The notes under the pieces: model-generated | Seen by the model: only the letters and a program-made list of their open reading frames with translations | Databases searched by the model: none | Told to the model about the DNA's origin: nothing | Source of the DNA: Yamagishiella unicocca | Taxonomy: Eukaryota; Chlorophyta; Chlorophyceae; Chlamydomonadales; Volvocaceae | Assembly (NCBI GenBank): GCA_003116995.1 | Contig: BDSL01000019.1 | Span: 992,001-1,056,000, forward strand | Direction: 5' to 3' | DNA length: 64,000 nt | Position numbers and translations under genes: made by a program | Shown: positions 10,982 through 23,827 of the stretch, in pieces | Layout of the letters: the number at the start of each line of letters is the position of its first letter | Numbering within the stretch: position 1 is the stretch's first letter

Positions 10982-13020
10982 TCGTCACGAGGGAGCGATG
11001 AGAAATTTGCATACGGGTGGGCAGACGGATGCGCAGCTAATGCAACTCCGCACGTTATTATCTTCAGGTGGACGACACCATGTGTTTGCAGGACTAAACC
11101 ATAACACCAGGCGGAACAAGATCCATGCAGCTACTCAAGTTCGCGCAGATATCGCTTGTACTACGCTTGGTAGCAAAGTTACGGGGGAGTGAGGTATCAC
11201 CTGGAGCACCGTGTCGGGCACCAGTCGCTGACGCCATTCACGTCACACATGGCAACGACCCGGGGAAAGCGCTATTTTGTTTCTGGTGTTGTAATAGTGA
11301 CGGGACGCTGTGCAGCTATCCCTCTGACCCACAAAACATATCGTGGGTGGGGTCGGTCCCGCCGTCGATACGGCCCCTAACCCGGCCACCCGCTACGCAC
11401 CCCAAAGACGCCAAGTTGTATTGTATGTGGCTCGTCAAATATGTGGTCATCGTCGCCAGGCTTCAAGGCGTTCGGCCTGTGTTGGTTTCAGGGATTGGCG
11501 TTAGAAATATCTATGGAATAGGCGGAAGGTAGGCCGCCAGGAAACGCGTGTCATGTCCTCTCTTTGCGGAAACCTCGTAAACAGGAGTACACATTTATGA
11601 CCATTCAAGGCGTATTTCGCCGTCAGCGCTGTTGCTCGCCGTCTGGAAAGAAGGTCCAGTGCGGCGCGACGCAAGGACGTTATCCGCTGGAAACTCGTAT
11701 ACCTTAGTCCCTCAGCGCCTGAGCCATGTGCGCTGCTGAACGACGAAACGCTGCTCATGGGAGCTCCTCAATGCTCAACTGGCGAGTGCGGACTCCCGCC
11801 TGTATGGCGACTTTCTCAAAACTCCTTCCCCCAGCTCTGTAAGCTTTACAGCTGCAGCTCTCCCAAGATGCAAGAATGGCTCCTGGTTCTTGCTGGGCTA
11901 GGCCGCGCTCGAAATGACCAACAGTTGTGTCCGTGCGCGCCGTCCAAACGACGCCTAACAGAGGCAGCCGGCTATACGGACTGGCCCATAATGTTCCGAT
12001 CATTGCATGGCATGCGCATGGTTAAGTCGGGCTGACTTTCTTTCGGAAAGTTAGCGTGGAGCTTTTCTATAGAACTCAGACACTAGTAATGAATAGTTAA
12101 TTATGCAATATGTCATCCGCATTGGTTTTCAACAAAACCTTCTGTGGTGGTCAGGTTTGGCTGTACTTCGATACCGAGTGCGGAGTTCACTCCTTGTGAC
12201 GATCGTACACTGCTCGGGGTGCGGCCTTAAAGATTGAAGAGGATATTACGTGCTGCAAGTCTCTTCCTCTCGAGATTTCGTAGCCATTTGGTGCGGAGTA
12301 CATTATTAAAAGCGCAGGTCGGTTGGTATTGTGGGAGGACAAACATCGGGATAAACTCAAGCGAAGGCCGCATAGGTAGCTGTATTCATTCCCTAAACAA
12401 CGGATGCGTCTATTGCCAATGCGGCTCTTCATGACGAATGTCGGGTTGTCAGACAAGAGCAGGCAAAGGATAGCGGTTGAAGAAGAACGTTACGTCTAGT
12501 AAATTAACTATGGGATAATGTAATGATTCCACATTCGTCATCTAATGTTTGGTTGGCTAGACATGGCGACGAAGCGGTTCCGTATGATGACGAGCCGTCG
12601 GAACTCGTCGGAACGACACAATAGGCATGGAGCCCAAGTTCTTTTTGCCTTGGCAGCATGGGTTAGGCTAGACTACAGAGTGCGGCGCACGCCTCCATGC
12701 TTGTTTGCCGTGCCGTTACGCTTTTGCGCGCTTTTTGCACTTTTGGCTGCTACCTTTGTCATTCGATTGCGAAATCATGCCGTCTAAGGCAGCCTCAGCG
12801 GGCCGGTGGTCCTTACCCGGCAGGTACGGGAATCATTTCATCTGACCTCGCATGACCACCTTCGGACCCTTTCTGTGGTCACGCAGGCACGAAGGGGGGT
12901 TGCGCTTGTGACGTGCCATGAGGCGCATGAAGCGCGGCGAAGACGTAACGGCGGGCACCTATATACAAGCACCTGTGCTGTTCACTCTCGCTTTGAAATC
13001 ACAATTTGTTACAGTGTCCG

Positions 13021-13107
13021 CAAGCCCCGGACAAGAGGGGCGCCCATACCGAGACCTCATCGCACGCGAAGCCAGCGCTAGCAGCCAGCAGACGCTCCAA
13101 AAGGCAC
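13021..13107. mobile_element. Dispersed repeat, copy 1 (pair with 39485-39587)
   Basis: The end of this segment (AGCCAGCAGACGCTCCAAAA within a 34-bp near-perfect block) recurs at 39551-39587. The preceding 50 bp (CCCGG...ACAAG...GAGACCT) is also recognisably shared. On the minus strand both read an FWSVCWLLALASR peptide. Likely a fragment of an uncharacterised transposable element. Confidence 0.65.
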
Positions 13108-14277
13108 AGCAGCGTCTGAGCTGTTGACCTCTTGTTTGGTTCAAATCCGAGTGTGTGCAGTCCCCAGCCTTGGTGACCTGGGTGACTCAAGGCGTATACC
13201 GGTAATCGATGCCCAGCTAGAGGAGCACCATAAGGCCTGCGTGTTTTAGTACCACTACTAGCTGAAACATACAACACCGCGCTACCACGTGTCTGCGGTC
13301 CAGCAATCCCCGTAGTCATGGCGCCCACGTGTAACGGCAACGCACGGCTGGACACACCGCGCTTCTCTCCGTCAACTTCCCTCAGCATTAATTGCAGGTG
13401 CTCTAGTGTGCGGCCCTTCGGATTGGAACTAGAACACGGGGGTGCTTCGCTGTCATCGCTGGCGCGTACGTCCGACCGGCCCCATGTGAGGCTCACACGT
13501 AGGTAGGTAGACGGCAGGCGGAACGGTGTGCGCATCCAAAAACAGGACGGTGTCAGGGTGCGCGCCTTTGGACGCCGTTCAAGGCCACGCTTCGCGTCCG
13601 CATACTGGGCATGTGACGTGCAAAATAGGTGCACTTTTGTGACTGTCGTTCGTCAATGGGGTGTGCCCTGTTATGCACCGAGTGCGCATGGCGATTCCCA
13701 TCGGGCATGTTCTGTAGCTGTACTGCTAAAAATACGGTGCCATACTTCATTGCAGTTTGCCCCGATGGCACTGGACCCAGCCGCTTAGCGACGCCCCCGA
13801 GCATGCTAAGCTGCATCTTCGGCGCCCAGGCCACGGCGATTTCATCCTCACGCAATGGTGCAACTTTACTGGTTCGGAAAGCAGGTCACAGCCGCCCGGT
13901 CCCTCGAAAAGCATGCGATGCCGCAGCAAGAGCCGTCTCAAGCCAACCACAGCACCTTGAATCACAAGATACGAGAATAAGTGTACAAAAAATGCGCGTC
14001 AGGTAACCTCGCGCATCGAATCAGCTCCTTAAACCTGATGGCTTCTGTTCCATGCCGTACGTATACGAACGTATACCCACCCAAGGCCTTGCGCCGCTGC
14101 GCGGGACGCATGCGGCCGAGTCTGTATAAAATCAAGCGTGGGACCCCAGAGGTAATTGGTCGGTGTGTGTGCAACTCACCAAGCTCGATCCCCGTCTCCG
14201 AGTTCCCAGCGGCGCTGAAACAATATCTTCTTAAACCACCAGTGTAGGACACTCAGTCTCCCTCCTTCCGCAGGCAC

Positions 14278-14420
14278 CCTTCGCCGCACAGGTCACGTGC
14301 CGGCGAGCAATCCTTCGCCGCACAGGTCACGTGCCGGCGAGCAATCCTTCGCCGCACAGGTCACGTGCCGGCGAGCAATCCTTCGCCGCACAGGTCACGT
14401 GCCGGCGAGCAATCCTTCGC
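14278..14420. repeat. 34-bp tandem repeat, four copies plus remnant
   Basis: Units start at 14278, 14312, 14346 and 14380 with no visible differences, then a 7-bp remnant. Each unit carries inverted arms TCGCCG...CGGCGA around CAGGTCACGTGC, so each can form a small hairpin and includes CACGTG. It lies about 250 bp beyond the stop codon of the OPR gene. There are no spacers, so it is not a CRISPR array. Confidence 0.95.
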
Positions 14421-14674
14421 GTTGCCGCGGCAGCAGCAGTCTGGGCACCAAACAGTCGCGCAGTACACCCACTGCTCCCTTCCCTGTCCTTTGCGCGGAC
14501 CACAACTTATTAGTGAGGCCCCACGGTCCCAACGCCATTGCAACTGCTCTAGCAACCTAGCTAACACATCCTAAACCCCCTCACGAACACCTCCCCACCC
14601 GGCACATGCAACGGACCTAGACGCAGTACATCCGAATTGTGCGCATGTCCATGCGCCCCGAAAGCCGCACATCG

Positions 14675-17600
14675 TCACCGGTGTCCCACGGCCTGCTGCT
14701 TCGCGGCGGCTGACCCGTCCCCCAGCTGCCGCGCCGCCCAAGCTGTGATACCCTGGAGGATAATCACACTGAAGTCCAGCCCGGAGCCCATCGATCCGCC
14801 TCCACTCCGTGTCCAAGCGTCTCCAACAACGCGCTTCGCGCCGCCGCCTCCACCTGAAGTGGGTGACACCGCGCCGTCGAAGCGCCGCGCTGCCGCCATA
14901 TCCGGTGTCCCGGGCGGCAAAACGCGCCCAGCACGCGCGCTGTGCGCTAGCTTCCGCCCAGCAAGAGCACCACCCGCGGCGTGGGCCATGGACCCGGCCG
15001 CACCGACTCCCGTGTCCGCAGCAACAGGGTCGTCGGGGGCGCCGGAGCGTTCCCGGAACGCCTCCATCCACTCCGGCCCCGGGTCGTACCGCAGCCGCGC
15101 CAGCGCCCACACCACCAGGGACAGCTCCCGCGTGCTCAGGTCCTCCAGGGAGGACCCCAGGCAGGCCATGTACGACGACATCCAGTCGCCGCCGGGTCGT
15201 ACGTCCAGCATCGCCAGCGCCCACAGCAGCCGGCTGAGCGTCTCGCAGCGGCACCGAGCGCCCGCGACACCATCACGGTTCCTCAACCTGCACAGCCGCG
15301 CGGGTTGCAGCCCAAGCGGCACCTCGACCTCCTGCTCCTGCTGCTGCGGCTCCCCAGCCGCCGCCGTGCGCGCATCTGCTGACGCAGCCGTCTGGTCCTC
15401 AACTATTACCATGCGCTCCGCTGCAACGCTTACCAGCTGCGAGCAGAGAGACGCCGGTGGCCGGTACCCCAGCCGCGCGGCAGCGTACCCCGCAACCGCC
15501 ACGTCCTGCAGGGCCAGCTCAGCAACCCCAGCCAGCAACGTCTCAGACCACCGCGCCAACCACACGCGGTGCGGCTTGTGGCCTAGATCCGCCATGCGGT
15601 GCAGCGCAGCCGCCGCCTCAAAGGGTCGCATGTGCGGCAGGCGGTTATAGAGGTGCGTCTCCATCAGCTCCAGCCACTCCGAGCGCGGCTCGAACCCCAG
15701 GCTGGCCGCCGCCTGCATCAGCGCCAGCAGCTCCGCGTCCGTGTGAGCTGGCAGCCGAGCGGCGGCTTGCATGAGGATGGCTTGCACGTCGCGGCGGGGG
15801 ACGACGCAGCCGAGGCACGACGCGGCCCACAGAGCGTTGGCGGACTGTTGCGTGTCCAGGGAGTCCAGGCTGCGGAGGGGCAGTACCGGGGCAGGGAGGC
15901 GTGCGGCCGTGGGATGGAATCGGTGAGTTGGTGCCTGGAGGCGGCGAGGGGAATGTGGTGGTAGGTCGCAACGGGGTGGTCGGTCGTCGCGCGCGCCGCA
16001 GGCGTACCCAAGGCGGCTGAAAGCCAGGAGTGCAAGGTGGCACGGGAGGAGGAAGCAGCTGCGTGGAACACGGGATGCTCCGCGGCTTCTTTTTTACGCG
16101 TAAAATGCGTTCCCCAGGAACTTTAGTCACGCACGGCTCGGTTCGCCATGGCTTCGCGCACGCAGCCGACAGCATGGAGAATAACGCCCTGACCGAGCCA
16201 AGCGCCCAGACCGCAGAACCTGTACCCAACCCAATCGCTAGATGGCCAGTAGGAAGGCCTGATATCAAGGCCGTCTCGCGGCGTGTGCGGCGCGCAGGTG
16301 CTGTACCCCAAGTTCTACACCGCAGGGCCCACGAGGTGGGGCGGCTGCAGCTCTAGCTCGGGACGATGCAACGTAAGGCCTGGTGTAGCCCGCATTGCAT
16401 AACCTGGGCGCGATTGTCGGGAGCGCGCTTAGTTGCCAATGTGGGCCATTGCCGATACCGGGAGGACGTGCAGTGCTCCGCTACCAGACAACACGCTGAC
16501 AGCCTCTACCCACCCATCCGCGGTTGCAGGGCGAGGCTGCGAGAGGTCGCCTCGAGTTGCGCTGGTAAGTGACCGCCATCACGCCATCACTGCCTGCTTA
16601 AGACCTGGTCGCCGCCCAACCCAACCCACTCGCACATTCAAACGATCCCATTGCTGAGTACGCACCTCTCCATGACGAGCTCCCAGATGCTCCGGAACCA
16701 ACGCGCCTGCGGCCTGTACTGGATGTACGCTAGGCTCAGCAGCAGGCTGGTCAGGCTGACGGAGCCCAGCTGCCTCGCGTTGCTGCCCACCACCTCCAGG
16801 ACCACCTCCATGAACGCAGGCGGCGGCTGGTACGCCATGTTGGCCATGCTGAGGAGCATGGTCGGCAAGTACGACGAAAGTACGGCAGCTTCGGATGTGC
16901 GCGGTGCCGCCGAGGAGCCATCCGCCAGCGTCCGCTGCTGCCACTCATCCTGGAAATGCTGCTGCTGCTCGGCCCCTTCCAGTGTTTGGTGCTGCCGCAG
17001 CTGCTGCTGCTGCTGCTGCCGTCCACGCAAGTGCGCGTTGGCCAGTTCCGCCACGGGCTTGTTGAGCCGCGGCATGAGCCGCTCCAGAACCCGTGGCGAC
17101 AGCGCCTCCGCCTTGATGAGCAGGCTCGTGACGCGCATGCGGTAGCGCCGCATCCACGCCTGGTGGTGAGATCTGCCCATGTGTACGACGCCGTACAGCA
17201 GCAGCGTCAGCTCCCGTATCCCGTACGACTCCATGTGCACCATCGAGTGCGTCAACACGCCGCCCAGCACCTTGCGCCCGGGCTGCAACCGTAGCTTGCC
17301 GGCCGCGTAGCACAGGTGCGCCAGCTCCGCCGGCCCAAAGCCGTGCAACCGCTGATCCACCGCCGCGAAGAAATCCACCAACCAAGGTGTGGGAGGCATG
17401 AACTGCATCAGCATCAGCGCGTACAAGGTGTTGGCGAGGTGCTGTGGCTCAAAGGTAGACAGCTGAGGCCGTGCCCTCGCCAGCACTGCGTCCAGCCAGG
17501 CCTGCGGCGGCCTGTGGCCGACCTTGGCGACCGCCCAGAGCGTGTTTGCCAGCTGGCGGCCTTTGAAGTCCGCCAGGTGGGCGAGGACTGCTCGCTCGAG

Positions 17601-18293
17601 GCGCTGCAGGAAGAGGCCCCGATCTGGCGGCGGCGGCTGGCCGGGGAGGGTGCTGCCGGGCAGCTGGCGGCCGGCGGGCTGCAGCCCGTTGGAGGTGGAT
17701 GGCGTCAAGGGCTGTTGTAGCAGCTGGAGGTGGTGCGGTTGGGGCTGATGGGAAGGTCGGCTGGCGCCGTGGGCGGCGTGCGATGCGCCTGGAGGCGATT
17801 GGGTGGTGGTTGTGCTCGCGGCGTCGCTGCGGCCTAGCGAGTTGAGCACATGGCCAGGCGCGGCGTCGTGGTGGTCGTGGTCGTAGATGCCACGATCGCG
17901 ACCCACACCGCCCCTCCAAACATCGCTGGGACCGCTGTTGCTGCTACTGCTGCTGCTTGTGTGCAGCTGCGCCATGTGCGTGACAACAGCGCTCACGTGC
18001 AGGTGGTTCATCGACTTGTAGTTTTCATCCACAATGGAATGCAGCTGCTGCCAGCTGCGCGCGGCCTTGATGCGGGACATGAGCACTATGGCACTCGACC
18101 GGTCGTGCGAGGCCGTCGCCGTAGCCTCCCCCCCAGGCTGCGGCCCCCGCTCGATCCCATTGCCGCCATCCTGCTGTCGCCGTCGCTGGTGCTGAGGTTG
18201 ATTCCAGACTAGTTGCACCTGAAGGGTTAAGGGGTCGAGTGGAGGGACATAAACCTGGCAGGAACTTTCCGAAACGTCAGCGGAGGGAGACAC
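14675..18293 (-). CDS. Octotricopeptide repeat (OPR) protein, 2 exons seen
   Basis: Predicted sequence-specific RNA-binding protein of the kind that controls chloroplast or mitochondrial transcripts in green algae. Exons 18293-16666 and 15869-14675 join in phase (AG/C) to 940 residues and end in TGA. Repeats of about 38 residues carry the hallmark P-P-x-x-W: HRPPQAWLDAVL, FMPPTPWLVDFF, YQPPPAFMEVVL, FEPRSEWLELME, VRPGGDWMSSYM, YDPGPEWMEAFR, with alternating LANTLWA/LANTLYA helices. The first 200 residues are low-complexity (poly-Ser, His/Asp, Gln). A poly-Gln loop interrupts the middle. No RAP domain is evident at the C terminus. The 5' end is uncertain: 18293 is a GTG inside an open frame, and an acceptor at about 18221 or further upstream exons may supply a transit peptide. 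RNA target unknown. Confidence 0.8.
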
Positions 18294-19357
18294 GCACGGC
18301 GAGCGCGGCGGACAAGGGGCGGAAGTACAGTGTCATAACCGTCGCACATCGGTAAGGCGACATGGACAATCGCTGTTCATCGCGAGGCACACACCATCGA
18401 TGCGCGTGAGACCGCCGCATTCCACGACGAAGAACAACAATCGATGTGCCCAGAGGCTCAGCAGCCCTATGGCAGACATTCTTTTGCAGATTTATCGGCC
18501 AATTTGCATGAGCAAGCCTAGGATTGGCTGCATGAAGCAAAGGTATGCCGCACGCAATTTTTCGGTACCAGCACGCGCCAAACCCTTACTGACCGGTCGT
18601 GCACGAGAAGGCGGTACGCTTACGCCAATAGCCTCTGGCTGAATAGGTGGGGCCCGATCATATGTGGCGAATACCTGTGTCCGGCGAAAAAGGCCGGCCA
18701 AGCCGCCAGCATATAAGCCTTCTATACATCGTTCTCTTAGTCGTAGCCAAACTAAGAAAGCGACACTTCTGCCCCAATTGAGGACTCACCGAACGGCGTC
18801 CCCAACGGTGGAAAGGACATACTTGTGGAGCGTGCCGCCGGGAGCCAGGCGCCACCTGGCGGCCTAGATGTCGCATGGCTTACTTTTCAGGTCATATTAA
18901 AGCAAATTGGAGCTTCTATAGTAAGGAAAAGAGGACGCCGACAGCAATTCCTAGGAACCTAGGTCACAGCTAGTACCAGATTGGTGAAGCTCCAATGTGC
19001 TGAAAGCTTAGCTTGGCAGCATCATTACTATCTCTAGATTTGCCTGCCACAGACTGCGTGCTGGCGGCCCCGCGTCGTACATTTGTTTGTCCTTGAAGGC
19101 AAGACTCCGATAAGACAGGAGTAATTATACATGTCCTTGAAACAACGACACCCTCACAGGCCAGTTTAATATACTGGTTCTGACCGATATCCTGCGAAGA
19201 TCTTGCTAGATTTCCAACAAGGCCTCCACGACTAGGTCCCAACCCCAGGCCACCCTGGGCATCGCCCCAGGCCTGCCAGGCCTCTTTGGTCGGCAGGCTA
19301 GGGCGGGCGCGGTTTCACTTAGGCGCAACCCCATAGTAAGCTGACGTTGCCGGAGCC
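18294..19357. promoter_or_regulatory. Divergent intergenic region, OPR / RPB1
   Basis: About 1 kb between two divergently transcribed genes. It must hold the RPB1 promoter and 5' UTR and probably the OPR start. I see no convincing TATA box, tandem repeat or coding exon. The AT-rich part is about 18880-19160. Confidence 0.5.
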
Positions 19358-22300
19358 ATGGCCAGCGTCGACCGGTTTCCGTATAGCAGCGCGCCTGTGC
19401 GGCAGGTCAAGGCCATACAGTTTAGCGTTTGGGATCCAGCGGAAATTGTAAGTAGATTGCTTTGCCGTCGAGCTTGGATGGGTGTGCTCACTACCGCCGC
19501 CCGCGCAGAAAGCCTATTCGGTCGCTGAAATCGTCACCAGTGAGACCTATGAGAAGGGGAAAGCTAAGCTGGGCGGTCTTTCGGACCCCCGCATGGGCAC
19601 CATGGACCGTGGCGGCATTTGTACCACCGACGGTGCCAGCGCCAACGACAGCCCCGGGTACTTCGGGCATATCGCCCTTGCGCGGCCCGTCTTCCACATC
19701 GGCTTTATCAAAACCGTGATTCGTGTGCTGCGCTGCGTCAGCTACCACACATCACGGCTGCTGGTAGATAAGGTGCGGCCCCTGGGGGGTGCATGGTGCT
19801 ATGTCCCCCGGCCCCCCAGGACAGACCGCTTCATCCCCCGGGCCCCGGACCCAGCCCCTCCCGCCCGCTGTGATGCACACCGATATCCCCATATCAAGCA
19901 CCACACACGCCGATCACATTACACTGTTCTGAAGTCCACCGGCTAGAGAGTTATTGGCGGGAAAATGCGCTGTGTTCGTGGCAGCAAAGTCAACCCAGCG
20001 ACACGGTGACCTGGGCACCCGGCAGATTGGCGATGGCGATGACGCGGATCCAGATCCCGGCGGGCCTCCCGAGGCACAGGCCTCGCTCCCATTTGGGTGA
20101 TAGCTCTCCGCATTCTGCCGGCTAGGCTGCGTCCATACTAATCCATCTGGGTCGGACCTGGCCGGCAAGGCCAAGGCCGCGTAAAGTCCGTTGACCACGG
20201 GAAATTCAAATCCATCACGTTTCCTCCCACTGACAGACGGTCCTGCCAGCTCCCTTCTCGCCCCCTTAATCCTGAACCCCCAAACCCCTCGCAAGCACCC
20301 GCACCCGACATACTAGCCTTTAAAACAGCTCACCCGCTGCCGGGCTGCAGCATGTGTCATTTCCAGGGGCCCTTGCAGCGCCATGCCGACGGCGCCTCTT
20401 CCCTTGCTGCCCCCGCCCCCCAGGATGACCCCAAGTACTCGTACGGCCTGCGCATCAGCGACCCAGAGAAGCGGCTGCGCTACTTCGTGCACCTGTGCCA
20501 GGGTAAGAAGCTCGACGAGGCGACGGGCAACCCGCAGCCCTCCTACCGGCTGGACGGGCTGAAGATCATGGCGGAGTTCCCCAAGCTCAAGGGCGACGAG
20601 GAGCAGGAGCAGGACAACGTCGAGCGGAAGCAGGTGGGGGAGAGGAAAGCCGCGCTTGGGTGGGGAGGTGGCGAGAAGGCTTGGTTGGGTTGGGGAGGAC
20701 AGGGACAGCAGCATGGGTTGGGGAGGGGAGGGGAGGGGCAGCCGGACCGGGAGGGGTAGGTTTCGGGTTGGGAAGGACTTTGCGGCCGGCTTTGACGGCC
20801 GCCTTGTGGTTTCTTTCGGCCCACAGGAGCTGACTGCGGCCCGTGCGCTGGAGATCCTGAAGCGCATTCCGGCGGAGGACTGCAAGGCGATGGGCTTCAA
20901 CTGCCGATACACGAGGCCGGACTGGATGGTCATCCAGAACCTGCCGGTGCCGCCGCCGCCCGTGCGGCCCTCGGTGATGATGGACAGCAGCAGCCGGTGA
21001 GGCGGGCTCGGAGCGGGTGCAGCGGGGCCCGTGGCTGGGAGTTTGGAGGGCAAGGGCGGGCAGTGGAAGGGAGGCAGTGGAAGGGAGGATTAGGGGGGGG
21101 GGGGCGGTGGAAGGGAGGAGGAGGGAGGGAGGGAGGGAGGGCGCATGACGGGGAAGTCGCGATGGGAGCGGAGTTGGGTTGGGGTGGCGGTTCAATACGC
21201 CGCAACGACCGCCGCGGTGGGGGAAGTGCTGGAGTGGGGGAATGACTTCGGTGGGGAAGTGCTGGAGTGGGGGAATGACTTCGGTGGGGAATCGGCGCAT
21301 ACCTGGCTGTTCCGTATGTGATAAAAGCTAAAGATGCTGGAACGGAAGACGTATACGTTGCCACGGAGTCAGCCCTATCGCCTGGCGCAAACAATGCTTG
21401 GAGCTGCTAGGGGCGCATGCCATATGATGTGGAAGGCACGGCGGTTATCATCTATCCAGCAAGTGTTTGGGAACCGGCAATGGGGTCCGCACAGCACGGA
21501 AAGCGCGTGAGCCTGGCCTGGTCTGGTCAGGTTGCCAACCGGGTTAAGTGCGGCAGCTGCTTGTGCGCGTGTTGTGGCCATAGCTCCGGCGGCCCGTCAG
21601 TAAGGCGGCAGCGGCAGCGAGCGCGCTCTGCACCAACGTGTTAGCGACGTGCCAGCCGTCCGCCCGGGATGTGTGTTTTAAAAATGCTGAGCCGGGATGT
21701 GTGTGTGTGTGATGGGCAGGGCAGACGGTGCGAATCTTGGCGCGATGGCTCAGCGGTTGGTCTGCTAACGACGCGTTACCGGCGGACCCGAGGGCCGGTG
21801 GGGTGGTAAGGAGCACTGCGCCCCCCCCAAGGGATGGGTGCTGCCATGCCATTCCATGCCGTCAAGGCCGGGGGCTGCGTCCCCGTCAGCAGCCGGGCGA
21901 GGTCACCTGGGGTTGCGGTCAGCGAGCAGGCGGTCCCTCACGGCGGTCCCTCACGGCGCTCTTCCGTTGTGTTGCGTTGCTCCCCATCCCACCCCATCGC
22001 CTCTCACTGGGGCTTCCTCACAACCCCGCCTCCCACCGTTTCTTCTGTTGAGTAACCGTGTCTTCTCGCGCCGGGCCCCCCCCCCCCGCTTCCTCAGTTG
22101 CGAGGACGACCTGACGCACAAGCTGGCTGAGATCCTGCGCACCAACAACGCCATCAAGAAGCAGGACGCCACCGGCACCCCGCAGCACGTGATCGCGGAG
22201 CAGATCATGGCGCTGCAGTACCACATCACAACGTACTTCGACAACTCCAGCCCAGGTGGGGGCGCAGCTCGCGCGCCTGCAACGCCCGCGCGGTGGGACG

Positions 22301-23776
22301 GCCAGCGCTCGGCGGTGCAGCCGGCGGAAGGCTGAAAGAAGAGACGGGGGAAATGACGCAGGAAAGGCAGTGGGAAGCAGCGTTGTGGCCCAAGAGCTGT
22401 AGTCGTCAAACTATGCAGGCGGCGGCAGGCGGCGGCAACCCACCCCTCCCGGTTTCCTCTCAAAACGCCCCCACCCCCCCCGGGTGTCGACCTACGGGTT
22501 CCCTCGCGTACCCCCGGTGCTGTATTCCACGGGACCTCACCCCTTCACCCCACTGCCCACACCCCCTCTTTTTCGTGCCCCGTCCCGCCACGCTGGTCCC
22601 CCCCTTCCCCGCGTTTCCCTGTTCTTCTTTGATCCACACAGTAACACTCCCCGCCACCCCACCCGACCCCAGGCATCCCCAAGTCCAATCAGAAGTCCGG
22701 GCGGCCCATCAAGTCCGTTAGCGAGCGGCTCAAGGGCAAGTCGGGGCGCATCCGGGGCAACCTGATGGGCAAGCGTGTGGACTTCTCCGCGCGTACCGTC
22801 ATCACCGGGGACCCCAACATCGGCTGCGACGAGCTGGGCGTGCCCTGGTCCATCGCCCTCAACCTGACGTTCCCGGAGACGGTGACGCCGTTCAACATTG
22901 AAAAGTGAGCAGGCGCACAGCGGTTTTGGGTTTACAGACTCAGGTTTTTCGCGCATGGATTCAGCCCGGATCCCCCTACATTCCCGAGTACGCGCATGCG
23001 GATTCCCATGCGGATTAGGAGCGCGAGCCATTGCTCTTCTCCAGGCGCTGTAGTCCCTCCATGTTGCACGACGCCCGTGCGTGCGACAGATGGCCCTATT
23101 TTTAAAGCAGCAGCAGCGGCAGCGCATAAACACGGGGCCTCGTGTCTGTTGACCCCTCCTCCCCTCGCCCAGCAGCAGCAGCTCATAAACACGTGACCTA
23201 ATGTCTGTTGACCCCTCCTCCCCTCGCCCAGCAGCAGCAGCTCATAAACACGTGACCTAATGTCTGTTGACCCCTCCTCCCCTCGCCCAGCAGCAGCAGC
23301 GCATAAACACGTGACCTAGTGTGTGTGGACCCCTCCTCCCCTCTCCCGCCATGTCGCGCTGTGTGTTCGCCTGCCAGGCTCCAGAAGCTCGTGGACAACG
23401 GGCCCAACCCGCCCCCCGGCGAGACGGGCGCCAAGCACATCATCCGCGAGGACGGCCGCCGCATCAACCTGGCGGTGCTCAAGAGCGGTGCGGACCGCCG
23501 CCTGGAGCCGGGCGACAAGGTGGGGCGGCGGAGGGCGGGGCAGGACTGGGAGCGGCGCCCGGCAGCTGCGAGCGCTTCGCGCTGGGGACCTAGGGAGGGA
23601 GGGTGCGGTCATTGGCGAGGCGCGAGGCGGGGCGCGGGTGCGGGTGCGGAAGCCACACGGGGGGAGTCCCTGATGCCCCACACGGGGCGAGGCGCGTTGT
23701 GTAGTGGTCGGCCCGCCTACTCCCCATGTGTCCCTCTTATAAGGGCCAACCAGGGTTCAGGCTTTCGTTTCCTATC

Positions 23777-23827
<51 letters not shown>

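Larger units (their letters stand above)
10606..14277. other. Gene-poor region between the PAS and OPR genes
   Basis: No reading frame here shows recognisable domains or phase-consistent exons. It should contain the 5' exon(s) of the PAS gene just above 10605, but I could not place them. Contents that can be named are a 43-bp tandem duplication (10896-10981) and a dispersed repeat at 13021-13107. Composition is visibly less GC-rich than the flanking exons. Confidence 0.6.

Noticed and set aside
10606..11012. Minus-strand frame upstream of the PAS gene as its first exon
   Set aside because: No phase-compatible donor feeding the VLYTVSKEKQ exon and no resemblance to family N termini.
14278..14420. 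Possible CRISPR-like repeat array
   Set aside because: Units are directly adjacent with no unique spacers, in a eukaryotic genome; it is a plain tandem repeat.
18221..18293. GTG at 18293 as the start codon of the OPR protein
   Set aside because: Nuclear genes start with ATG; a CAG acceptor lies just downstream and an upstream exon is likely. Kept only as the outer limit of the open frame.
21735..21800. tRNA-like start (GGCGCGATGGCTCAGCGGTTGG) in RPB1 intron 4
   Set aside because: It has an A-box look but no pairing acceptor stem, no clear anticodon arm and no proper B box downstream. At most a tRNA-derived fragment.
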